From the NCBI RefSeq assembly GCF_000284035.1, contig NC_016887.1, positions 930,001 through 994,000 of the forward strand: a DNA stretch of 64,000 nt, read 5' to 3'. The translations under genes and the position numbers were made by a program. Below are positions 1 to 12,700 of the stretch, piece after piece. The notes under the pieces were generated by a model. It worked only from the letters and a program-made list of their open reading frames with translations, had not been told where the DNA came from and ran no database searches. How positions within the stretch are numbered: position 1 is the first letter of the stretch; each line of letters opens with the position of its first letter. Origin of the DNA: Nocardia cyriacigeorgica GUH-2. Its GTDB lineage: Bacteria; Actinomycetota; Actinomycetes; Mycobacteriales; Mycobacteriaceae.

Positions 1-2
1 AG

Positions 3-756
3 CTGAGCAACGACATCGCCGCGGCGAACACCCCGTCGCGGCTCGACAGTATGGCGGCGACCCGCGAGATCGCCCCGAATTACCTTGATGTGCTGGAAGA
101 CCCGGTGCATCAGGCGCGCGTGCAGGACGCGCTGCGCGATGGCGACCGATTCCTGATCGGTGCCGATCCGCGTACGAACGATTACGGGCAACTGATCAAC
201 GACGGCGGCCCCGAGGTGTTCGGGCGTTCCACCAACTGCGTCGACTGCGTGCGGGCGGCGCTGGCATCGTTCTTCGGCGATCCGCAGGTGGCCTTCCCGC
301 GCTGGCTGAGTGAGGACTTCGCCGACGTGCCCATCAACGCGATCGGCGGCGAACCCGACGCCGATCTGCGCATTGCCGAATGGCTGGGCCGAGACTGGCG
401 GCAGAACGCGAATCTGCCGATAGCGGTGCAATTCCACGGGCTGCACCATCAGATCAACTCGCTGGGTCCGGGCTCGGCCGCGGTGGTGATCAACTACTGG
501 CACCGCACCGATCCGGACACCGGGCAGAAACTGTTCACCGACGACGGCAAACCGCTCTACGACAACGGCCATGCCACGCTGGTGGTGTACCCGCTGGGCG
601 CCGATGGTCCGGTGTGGTGGGATCCGCAGCACGGCACGACCTCCGAGACCCCGCCGAAGCTGCTCGTCGACAACAGCGCGGCGATGCTCTACATCGACCT
701 CCCGGCGGATTTCGCCGCACCCGCGGACCAGTCGCAACCGAAGCAGGAGACCGGCG
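3..756 (+). other. Tox-PL (papain-fold) toxin domain within the giant ORF
   Basis: From the ATG at 51 the segment has the ordered signature of the papain-fold toxin family: Cys63 in STNCVDC, His174 in DNGHA, and Asp191 in WWDPQ with a following Gln193. Known: Tox-PL domains are cysteine-dependent amidohydrolases (deamidase or protease) and normally form the C-terminal tip of a polymorphic toxin followed at once by an immunity gene. The segment ends with a Shine-Dalgarno AGGAGA (745-750) that serves the next small gene. No in-frame stop is seen at its end, which is unusual for a toxin tip. Catalytic activity is inferred from conserved residues only. Confidence 0.65.
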
Positions 757-3700
757 ATGGATCGACTCCAGAACAGGCACCAAGTGGAACGCTATCTGGC
801 GCAGATCTTCCCGGGCCGCCAGTTCCGGATCCATCGCGCCCGGCACGGCTGGGTGTGCCGGCCGACGTTGCCATCGGAGCAGGGGATCGGCCTGGGGAAC
901 TACGTGGTGGACTCCCGGACGGGCGCGGTGACGGAACACCCGAGCCTGCCGCCGGCGGTGATCGGGCAGATGTTCGACCAAGCGATCGAGACCGGGCAGC
1001 CGATCCGGGCCCGGCAGATCCATCCGACCCGGTGGCAGGCGACGATGCGGCGGATCCGCGAGGACCGCAACGAGATCGAGTACCTGGTGCGGGCGGAGTC
1101 GACCGACGACCCGACGCTGGAACACCGGCTGACGATCGACAAGCAGACCCTGCGCAGCCGGACGGACGCACCGGCGATCCATCAGGTGTGCGCGCGGGCG
1201 AAGGCGTGGGCGACAGCGCACCGCAGCCCGGACGGGACCTGGCCGGAACAGGGGACGTTCGAGCTGTAGCCGGCCCGGATTCCGCCGACCCCTACGATCT
1301 CGTCCGCGAAACCGGCCAACCGGACGGCTGGCTGATCCACCCGGCCGATCCGGCGCAGGCCGAGGTGCGGCAACTGCTGGCCCGCACCGAGTCCGGCCGG
1401 GGCGCGCTCGCGACGTTGCGCGCGGCGGATGTGATGGTTCGCTTCGAGGAGCCCGGCGCGGGGCCGGCCCTGCCCGACGCCTTCGACGGGCGGACGATGG
1501 AAGTCTTCGTCGGCACCCGCGAACGCGATCTGGTCGCGCAGGCGGCCGCGCTGGTGCGGGCAGCGGCGCTGACCGATGCCGTCGTGGCCGGCCGGCTGGA
1601 GACGATGCCGGCCCGCATCCGTGGGCTCGATCGCGCCGAGCACATCGACGCGCACCGCCGCGCGGAGGCCGATGCGATCGCGCGGGTGGCCGAGTTCCGG
1701 GACGAACTGCGCCGCGCCGGTTACGACGCTGATGCCGTCCCGATCCGGGACGCCGTGGACGCGGCGGTCCGCGCGGATCTCGAGTCGGCGTATCTCGACG
1801 CATACGCGGATGCGCTGCGCCAGGCCGATTCTCCGGAAACCGCGCGCGAGGCCGCACTCGCGCACCTGCTCGCGCACCCGATGTTCGACCCCGCCGACGC
1901 GGACTCCGGACCGACGAAGACCGCAGGCGCGCAATGGGATGCGGAACAGCGCCCTCACTCGCCGGAGGGCATGGACGAGTATGTCCCGTCCTCGCCGGAA
2001 GCCGCGCGCGCCGTCGCTGCGCTGCTGCGCGCCGAATCCGCCGCCACGCGCGAGGTGATGCGGATCGAAGGCGACTGGGACCGGGTGGTCGACCGGCTCC
2101 TGCTGGCCGCGGGCCGATCCGGCGATGAGCTTCCGAACACCCGCCCCGAGATCCTCGAGGTCTTCACCCGTCATCCGGAGTTGGGCGAGACCGACGATGT
2201 GCGGGTCCTCGCGGAACTCACCGACCAGCACACCAGAGCCACCGCCGACCGCGCGCGCCTGGTCGGCGAGATCACCGACTTCGTCCGCAGGGACCTGGCC
2301 GGCCCCGGGATTGCCGACGATCGGCCCACCCCGCTGCGCGTGGAGCGCGACCCGACGGGTGTCTTGCATGTGCAGCGCGGCGATGCGCCGGCCCGTCCGG
2401 ACGAGGCATCCCCACCGCGATCTGCGGAATCCGATGACGCCGCTGTGCGGGGCGATGCCGATCCGGATGGCGTGGTTGTGCGGGGCGATGCTGACCCGGA
2501 TGGCGCGGTCGTGCGGGGCGAGGGTGACCCAGACGCAGCAGTCGTGCGGGCGGACGCCGACCCCGATGACGCCGTCGTCCGCGCCGACGTCGACCCCGAC
2601 AGCACCCTCGGCGATTCCCTCAGCGATCGCACCGCCGAGCAGCTGCGTCAGTTGGCGTTCAACCCCAGGAACTACGATCTGACCAGGTGGGCGTTGCACA
2701 CCCTGGATCGGCTCGGGGTGGATGTGCGGTTCAGCACCGAACCGGATGCCCGCCTGGGCAGGCAGTCGAACGGCAGGGTCGATCTCGGTCCGGTCGCGGG
2801 ATATGACCCGGCCACCAACACGGTGGTGCTTGACCGCAATGCCGACCCGGCCGAGCTGGTGCGGGAACTGGTGCGTGGCGCCCGGCTGGCCGAACTGTTC
2901 GCCGCCGATGCCGACCAGCCGCTGCCGCAGCTGTCACTCAGCCGCGACGAGTACGTGAAGCTGATGCTGGACCGGGCGGCGGAGGCCTTGGGGCTGGCGT
3001 ACCGTTCCGATGCCGACAGCGCCGGCAAGTTCGATCTGAAGCGCCCCGGTGTCTCCCCGCTCGAGCGCGCGTTCGTCGCCGCGTATCAGGATGCGGTGAA
3101 ACAGGCCAAGAACGCCTACTGGAAATCGGGTGTGGTCCGTTCCTTCCCGGCCTACCACCGGGCGGCGTTCCGAGCCGGCGTGCGTGCAGTACGAACCCAA
3201 TTGGACACGCTCGGACCGCTGATCGACGGCGTCCGTCACAGCGATCATTTCGGGGCGGTCTGGGATCGAGCGCACGGCATCGACCCGGGCAGCGCCGGCA
3301 CCCCACGGCCACCGAAGGCCGATCGAGACAACGAGCTCCTGGCCGACCACTTGGCCTCGGAGATCGAGAGTCTGCGGATGGTGCGGGAATTGGGCACCTA
3401 CGTCCCGTTCGGGCCCGCGGAGAGCACCTACACCAACGCCTACGACAAGGCATATGCCAAGGCCGAGAAGGCTTTGCGGCGCAACCCGGGCGGACCGCCA
3501 CCGGAGCAGGTGGCCCGGCAGGCGGGCCGCGAAGCGCTCGAGCGCTACCTCGATCGCACCGGCGCGGACAAGGCCGAGGTCCTGCTCGACGTCGTCCGGG
3601 CCACCGGCGACCTCGAGGGATCGCACTGGGGCTTCCCACGCAAGCCCGCCGACGTTCCCACCTCGCTCGATACTCCCGCCGACCCGGCTCCCGACCACCC

Positions 3701-6700
3701 GAGCGACCCCGGTCTCGCGCGGCGGGTACTGGACCTCGAGTTCGACGACGAACCGCATCCGCAGCGCCTGACCGACAACGTCGTCCGCTACCCCGCCACC
3801 GACGAGAAAACCTGGCCGCGTCTGGTCATCGTCGCCGAGACGGGCGGTCATATCGACGCGCTGCGCGAACTGGCCAGATCGCATCCGGAATACAGCGATG
3901 TGCTGTGGAACGGCACGCACAACCTGCACTACAAGCTGGCGGTCCGGGGCCCCGACGGCGAGCCGATCGCGAAGTACATCAACGGTTCCACCGCCGAAGG
4001 CCCCTACCGCAGCCCTGACGTGCACGAGGCCCGAGACGAAATCCTGGCCACCTACCTGCGCCTGCGGCAGGAGAACCTGACCTCGCTCGGTCTCGGTGAC
4101 TGGCTGGCGCAGCTGGGACCGGAGTATTTCAAGCCCAGGCCCAAGAATCGTCCCGGCGGGCGCGGCCCCACGCTGTTGCGGGACGGCGTCGCCGAAAGAC
4201 CGTTCCGCGATGAGGCGGTGGACCGGACGCATCCCGGCGATGTGGTGAATCGCCTGGCTCGCCGCGAGATTCCGATGCGGACCGGGCCGTGGCCGGATTG
4301 GCCGTCGCATTACTCGCGGCAGGTCTTCGATATCGGCCCGCTACCCGCGAGCATGGAACTGGCACCCGATGGCCGCGGCGGCTGGGTCGTGCCACCTCCG
4401 GTGGAAGGCGGCTCCGCCGAAGCCCTCAACAGACTGTTCCAGGGCATGGGCGATTCCGACCAGGACCGCCTCGTCGCCCGGATCGTCAAGGTGCTCGAGG
4501 ACGGATCGGCCGACCTGTTCGACCGCAGCCCACGGCGCGGCAAATTCGGCAAGTTCATCGACGGCCTGCCGTTCCGTTCCGGACGCGACGGCGGCTCGAA
4601 CATCGATCGCCTCGGCGATCCGATACCGGAATCGGGTGATCGCCCCGAGAGCGCCGACCCGACACCGGGCGCTCGGGAAGTCCGCACGCCGGTCGCCGAC
4701 GAATGGACGCGGCTGTCCCCGGCCGAAGTCGGCGATCGCCTCGGCTCTCAGCTGCGCACCCTGCTGGACAACGCCGACCTCCAGGTGACCGGTTTCGACC
4801 GGGCGGACATCGATCCCGAGTTCGCTCGCGAATACGCCAGGGCCATGGTCGATCTGGTGAGCCGGTACCCACAGGTTCAGCTGCGCCGCATCGGCATCGA
4901 GGACATGGCATCAGGCCTGGTCGGGATGACGCGCGCGGCCGACGACGGTGCCGGTGGTCTCGTCACCGACTCGATGACGCTCAACACCCGGTTCGCGGCC
5001 GACCCGGACCAGCTGCGGCAGTGGATGGCCGACGGTGTCGCGGCCGGTCGTTTCCACCCCTCGGTGCTCGACCATCCGGTACTCGCCGCCGTGGCGCACG
5101 AATTCGGCCATGCCCTCGACTACGCGGGCAACAGGGCCGCCAGGGCGATGCTGGACGACACCCTGATCGAGTACTACGTGCACAACCGCCTCGGCACGGG
5201 CACGATCGAGGGCTACGAGAACTGGTTGCGCGATGAGCTCACCGGTTACGGCTTCGACGCGGCCGGTCAGCTCGTTCCGGGTGAGGCGCTGGCGGAAGCC
5301 TTCGTCGATGTGGTGCTCAACGGGCGCGACAACGTCGGCGACGGCGTGGGCCAGGCCTACGATCTGCTCGTCGGGGCGGCCGAGCGGACGACCGGCGTCG
5401 ACGTCGTCCGCTCGCCCCGGCACGATCAGGGGCCGGGTGCGCCGGACCGGCTCGGTGACCGGGACGGCGTCTTCGGTGCGGCCGATCGGATGGCGCACGA
5501 CGGAATTCAGCCGTTGCAGCCGCCCGATGCGGACGATACGGCCTACACGCAGGACGCCGAACTGCTCGGCGTCACCGACGACGACGAATGGTCCGGCCTC
5601 GATCCCCAGCAGGTCGGCGACCGGCTGCGCGACTTACTGCGCGACATGACCGGCAATCGGGAATTCGACATCTTCGGATTCGATCTGCCCGGGCTCAACG
5701 CCGTCGTGGTGCGCGATTACGCTCGCGGTCTCGTCGATATGTTCACGCGGTTCCCGCAGGTCGATGTGCGCACCGTCGGCATCGGGCGGCTGGGCATCGG
5801 GGTGCTGGGCGAGACCGAGGGCCTCAGCAACCCGGACACGGATTCGTGGCATGTCCGGTCCATCACGCTCAGCTACGACGATGCGTGCAGCGCCTACGCG
5901 TTCCTCGGCACGGCGCGAAACGGCGTCGACAACGGGCAATTCACCTCGACGATCCTGCGCAGGCCGGTCTACTACGTCGCCGTGCACGAGTTCGGTCATG
6001 TCCTCGATTACGCGGGCAACCTGGTCGCCCGCGACACCGCCGAATCGGAACTGCTCGCGCGTGCGAAGGCCGATCCCGACGGCGATTTCGGCGCATGGCT
6101 GAACGAGCTGAGCGGCTACAGCCTCGACGAGGACGGGATGTTGCGGCCGGGGGAGGCCTTGGCCGAAGCGCTGGCCGAATACCTCGTCGGCGGTGCAGAT
6201 CAGGCGAACAAGCCGGTGCGCATCCTGTACGAACTGCTCCTCGACGCGGCCCGGAACCCGGCGCCGTCCGATACACCCGCGCCGTCAACGCCGGACCGGA
6301 TGGCGGTCGACCCGGAGCGGTCTTCCGGGGACGAACCGGACAAGGTGCCGGACCAGCGCGAGGACCCGGATTCGGCGGACGACGCCGCGATCACACCGGA
6401 CTCGGTGGACCCGCCGCCGAAGGTCACCATCGACGTCGACGGCCAGCAGGTCGAGGTGCCGGTGCGCGCCGACGGACCAGACCGATGGCGGGTGGTGCCC
6501 GCACCGGCCGAACCCGAATCCGTCGACACCCGTTCGCCTTTGCGCCGGGAATGGGATGCGGTCCGGGAGATGATGCCGGGGCGCGAACCGCAGCCGAAGT
6601 ACCCGTCGGGGTCGCCGGTCGGTGACTCGGCCGGTCAGGCCGCGCTGCGTGATGGCGTCGCGGGCATCCCGGATCTGGTCGGACCGCCGCCGCCCGCCCC

Positions 6701-9700
6701 ACCGCCGGCGCCGCCGTCCGACACACCGCGCATCGAGGCGCCACCGGAGGCGGGCGCGCCCGACCCCACGCTGCTGCGCATCGCCCAGCAGGCGCCGATC
6801 TGGATCCAGAACCGGGAGATGATCCCGATCCTCGGGGAGCTGTCGGGGCGCATGCGCGGCTCCGCCGGCGAGCATCTGCCGATGCGAACCGCCGACGGTG
6901 AGGAATACCGGCCGTGGAACACCGATGCCGACCCGGATCTCGTTCGCGAGCAGGTCGTCTCGGATTACGACGTCGAGCGGATCACACCGGATGACACCCG
7001 GCAGGCCCTGCTGGACGCCTTCGCCGGCGCGGACGCCGAACAGCGTCAACGGATCATCGACGACCTGCTCGACCGCGACCTCGTCAGCGCCGAGGAAGCC
7101 GACCGGCTCGCCGCCGAACCGCCGGCCGACAGCGGCGCGCCGGAACCGGCCGGCCCGCCACCGGACGGTGAATCGCTCACTGACGCGGCTCAACGTCTGC
7201 TCGGCGTCGACCTACCCTACGAGAGCCTGCACACGCTGCGCGAGGTCATCGACGAGCAGCAGTACCGGGTGGTGCGCGCGGCGGCGGCGATCGAGGGTCT
7301 CGCGGCGGCCGCCCAGCGCCTGCACGAGGAACAGACGCTGCCCTACACCACACTGGATTGGGAACCCGGTGAGCCGGGCGCGCCCGGTTTGGATCGCGGC
7401 GAGGAACCGGCGCAGCTCGACGGGCCGCGCCGACCGGACGACGTCCTCGACGACGACGTCTTCGCCGATGACGACGAGCCCGCCGATACCCCGCGCCGCA
7501 GCCGTTTCGCCGAACCCGATCCGGCGGGCCGGGCGGTGCCGTTCGCCGATGCGGTCAGCTTCATCGACCAGAACCCGATGGGCCGGTTCCGCAACGAGAT
7601 CATCGCGGCCTTCGGCCACCACCTCGGCCTGCTGGACACCACGCCGATCGGCAACGGCGCCGACCCGCTGCCGGAATGGGGTGAAGGCGACGAACTCGGC
7701 CGCGACCAAGGCCTGCGCCAGTTCTTCGAACACGCGCTGCGCCGGGATCAGCTGCGCGACGAGCTGGCCACCTGGGCCGCCATGCGTGACCTCGACGTCC
7801 GCCAACTCACCCGGGACATGGTCGACGGGCTGCTGAACGAGTTGCGCGAGGCCAATATCGCGCGCTCGGACCGGGTGGCCGAATTCGCCGACCTCGCCCG
7901 GCAGCGGTATCCCGAGACCGAGGACGGGGACCTGGTCGGTGAGTCGATCGGCGATCAGGTGGTGCGGATTCCGGAGCCCGACGGGCCGGACCGGTTGATC
8001 GTCGTCGACGGTGCGCGCAGCAGGCATCAGGCGCTCGCGGACGCTCTGGCCGGCGACCCGCAGCTGGTCCGCGACCTCGCCGACGGCCGCGTCACCGTCG
8101 ACTATCGCGCCGAGCGTACCGACTGGACCGGGCGCACCCACCTCGAACCCGTCGATACCCCGCAGGTGCTGCACCGGCAGGAAACCGTCGACGGACGCGA
8201 ATTGTCGGTGACATTGATCCGCGAGGGCGACGGCCCCTGGCAACCGGTGCCCGAATCGGATCCGGCCCCCGCCGCCGACCCCGCGCCCACCACGCCGCGA
8301 CCGCGTGCGGAAATCCTCGCCGACCTGGTCCGGGTGATGCACGAGCTCGGGCTCGGCCCGGCCGATGTGCATCCGGACCTGATCGATCAGACCGTCGCCG
8401 AACAGCTGCTCGACAATGCCGTGCGGGCCGCGCAGATCGAAGGCCTGACCGATTTCATCCGCTCCGCCAACGACATCCAGACCTTCCACGAGGTCGGCGA
8501 CGCCCGCAGCAGGCTCGCCACCAGGCTCGGCATCCCACAGGCCGACCTCACCGGCGAGACCATGGGCGACGCGCTCAGCGACACCTCCCAGCGCCGGGCC
8601 CTGCGCACCCAGCAGCTCACCGACCTCGCCGGATACGCCGGCCAGCTGCGTGAGATCGACGCCGCGGCCGTGGACGCCGCACGTGACCGTCTCGCCGAAC
8701 GGCTCGTCTCCGACTCGGTGGCCCGGGCGCTGACCAAACCGGAATACGCCGAACGGGCCCGGGTTTCGCTGACACACGCCGCGCTGATGCCGCCGGGACG
8801 GGTCGATGTGCCGGGTGAGGGCCGCAAGTTCGCCGTCGATGCCAGCGGGATGTCGCCGACCAAGCTCGCCACGGTGATCCGTGATCTGGAGGCACGCGGG
8901 CACGGCGACCGGGTGCGCGAGGCGCTCACCGAATACGCGAACACGCTGCTGGACCTCGACCCGTACGTCGCGGTCGCGCGCGGTGACCACAGCCGGGACC
9001 CGCGCGTCATCGACGGCAGATTCCCGATGCACGACCGGGATTCGATGACCGCGCTGCGCGGCATCATCACCGACGCGGTACGCGCCGTCGGTGCCGGCGA
9101 TTTCGCGCGCGCCGTCGCCGAGGCCGCGCGCCGCTCCGACACCGGTCCGCTACCCAGCACCGACCCCATGCGGCGACCCACCCCCAACCGGGACTGGGCC
9201 CGCATCGTAGGCGTCGACCTCACCGACGCCGACGACGCCACCTTCCGCAAGGTGTACGAGGCCTACCGCGACGGCCGGATCGAAAAACACGAAGGCCTCA
9301 GCCCCGAGAAACTGGCCGCCGAACTCGCCGCCCTGCGCGCCGAAGTCCGCGACCGCGCCGAGCGCATCCACGACCTCGCCCTGCTCGCCGACGAGTTCTA
9401 CCGCGCGATGCGCGAGGCGCAGATGGGTGCCGGCGACCCGCGTGGTCCGCTTTCGGGGCAGATGGGTGCCGGCGACCCGGGTGATCCGCTTTCGGGGCAG
9501 TCGGGTGCTGGCGACCCGGGTGATCCGCTTTCGGGGCAGTCGGGTGCCGGCGACCCGCGCGGCTCGCTCCCGGGACAGCCGGGTGCCGGCTCCGAAGCCG
9601 CTGCACCGGTGGGTGATTCGGGTTCCGGCCCCGTCCCCGCAGGTGCGGGTGGCAACGTGCCTCCCGGCGGTCCGCCGAAGGCGCCACCGTCGCCGGGTGA

Positions 9701-12700
9701 CCCGGAAGAGCCCGGTGCGGGTGACTCCGATGATTCGGGCACCGGGAGTAGTCCCAGTAAGAGCGATTCGGACGGCGCGGTTTCCGGGAAAGAACCGGTT
9801 GACGGCGATGCCGATCGGGCGGAGGCCGGGCGCGAATCGGGTCCGCGCGACTCCGATGGTTCCGGTACCGGCGACGACGCTGCGCAACGCGGCCCGCTCG
9901 AGGGTCCGCCGTCGGCGTGGTACGAGCGGCAGCAGATCATCCAGGCCGAATGGGAAGCCCGGATGGAGGCCGAACGTGCCGCGTTCCTGCGCGGTCTGGC
10001 CGATGCCAACCCCGCCGACCGCTGGGCTGCGCTGCGCGCCGACCAAGCCGAATGGTCGGCGCGTATGGCCGAGGATCGCGTGCAGTGGTTGCGCGACACG
10101 GCCATCCACCCGCTGCCGGACCAACCAGGTAACGGTCCCGAAAACTCCGATGCCCCGCAGGACCCCGGCTCGTCGCCCGCCGACCCGGGCTCCCGGCCTG
10201 GTCCGCGAGATCCCGGTGCGGCCGACGCGGATGGTGCGGCACGCGACTCGGGCACCAGCGATGATCCTGCCCGCCGCGGCCCGCTCGAGGACCCGTCGGA
10301 CCCAGGCTCGTCGCCCGCCGACCCGGGCTCCCGGCGCGGTCTGCAAGATCCTGGTGCGGCCGATGCCGATGGTGCGGCACGCGACTCGGCTGCCGGCGAT
10401 GATCCCGCCCGCCGCGCCCCACTCGAGGGTCCGCCGTCGGCGTGGTACGAGCGGCAGCAGATCATCCAGGCCGAATGGGCTGCCCACATGGCGGCCGAGC
10501 ACTCCGCCTTCCTGCGGGGTCTGGCCGACGCCAACCCCGCCGACCGCTGGGCCACCCTGCGCGCCGACCAAGCCGAATGGTCCGCCCGCATGGCCGAGGA
10601 TCGCGTGCAGTGGTTGCGTGACACCGCCATCCACCCACTCCCCGACGACCCCCAGAACCCCCCCGATGGCCCGGAAGACCCAGGCCCCACACCCGCCGGC
10701 CCCTCCTCACCCCGCCAACCCTACTCCCCAGGCGGAGCCGAACCCCCGAAGACTCCGGCCCCCGAGCCACCGCAGCCGACGCACCCCCCGATGCCCTCGG
10801 AACCGCCCCGGCCCGCTGTGCCGCCGCGCCCGTCCCATCCGCCGATGCCGTCCGAGCCGCCGGTCCCGTCGCATCCGCCGATGCCCTCGGAGCCCCCGCG
10901 GCCCGCGCACCCCCCGATGCCGTCGGAACCTCCACGTCCCGCGCATCCCCCGATGCCCGCCGATCCACCGCAGCCCGCGGAGCCCACTCCACCGGTGCAG
11001 CTGGACAATCCGCCGCAGGACGATCCGGCGGTTCAGGAGCCTCTGGCGCAACCGCCCGCTCCGGCGCAGCAGGGTGCGGGAACGAACCAGCAGGCCGGGC
11101 CGGCGGGCGTTGCGGACCCGGATTCCGGGGACCAGGGCGCGCCGTCTGCCGACCTGCCTGCACGCGCACGCGCGGACGAGGCCGGGGAGCGGCATTGGGG
11201 GGAGCGTCCGTTTTCCGATGTGGTCGATTTCCTGCGGGAGGTCGCGCTTCGGAATCAGGTCGATCCGCTGGTGTTGTCGGATCGGGAGCGGGCGTATGTG
11301 GCTCGGCTGGCGGAGTTGCTGGGGTTGGGGGAGCGGCTGACCCGGCATCCCGATCCGTTGGGCGCGCTGGCCGAACTGGCCGAGTTGGCCGATGTGCACG
11401 GGTTCTTGGACGCGGTGTTGGATCCGGAGGCGGGTCCGCTGCGGCCGATGCGGTACCCGGAGGACTTCACGCATCCGTCGCCGGACCAGCCGGGTCTCTG
11501 GTTCCCGCCGGAGAGCGCCGGGCAGGCGCCGGATCGTGCGTCCACGCCGCTGAACGAGAGCGCGGCGCGCAGCGGCAATGTGCTGATGCCGCAGGTCAAT
11601 CCGATTGCCGATGTCGCCGCCGAACTGGCCCGCCGGTACGGGCTCGGCGCCGATGCCCTCGACCCCGCGCGACTGGCCGATACCGTCACCGCCGAGCAGT
11701 ACCGCAATCTGGTGCGGGCGGCGGTGGTCGAGGCGTTGGCCGATGCGGTCGCCCGGCTCGATGCCGTCACCGACCCCGATGACGTCGCCGCAGCCACGGC
11801 CGAACGCGACCGCTGGGCCGCCCACCTCGACGTCGACCTCACCGACCTCACCGACCGCCCGGATCACACCATCGACCGGCTCCGCACCGAGATACTGCGC
11901 CGCATCACCGATATCGACGATCTGGCCGACGCCGTCCTCGCGTCCAGGCTGGAAGATACCGGCGCCCGTCGCTACGTCATCACCGTCGACGGCGACCGCG
12001 TCCCGGTCCGGCTGGTCGATGACGGCAACGGTGGCTGGCGGGTCGAGGCGCCGGAGCGGCTGCGCCCGGTCACCGAGCGGCCCCAGGCGTCCGAACCCAA
12101 GGCCATCGAGAAGAAGAAGTCGTGGCTGCGCAAGGTCTGGGACGCGCTGCGCAACGGGTACGGCGGCGCGAGCCCGAAGTATCCGTCCGGTTCCGGTGTC
12201 GACGGCGCGGGCCAGTCCGTGCTCGGCCACGAGTACCTGCCGATCGACCTGATCACTTCCAAACCGGCTGCGACACCGGGTGGTTCGCCGATCGAGGAAC
12301 TGACCACCAAGTTCAACCCCGCCCGCATCCTCAAAGAGGGTGTGACGATGTGGAAGAGCCGGGAACTCATTCCGTTCCTGCGCCACCTCACCGGCAGGCT
12401 GCCCACCCAGACCGGCGATGTCGCGCCGATCCTCACCCCCGACGGCGAGGAGTACGCGCCGTGGATCGACGAGGCCGATCCGAAGCTGCTGCGCGAAATC
12501 CAGGCCGACCTGGAACTGGCCGGGCTCGACGGTGGGGAACCATCGGCGCGCCCGGAGCTGCCGCCGGGTGAACAACAGCCCGCGCCAGGCGAACTCGACA
12601 ACGAGCCGACAATGCCGGATTGGGCCCGCGACCTCGCCGACAACCTGCGCATGCGCGCCGCCGACGCCGCCGAGCTGCGCCGCATCGCGGCCCGGCTCGG

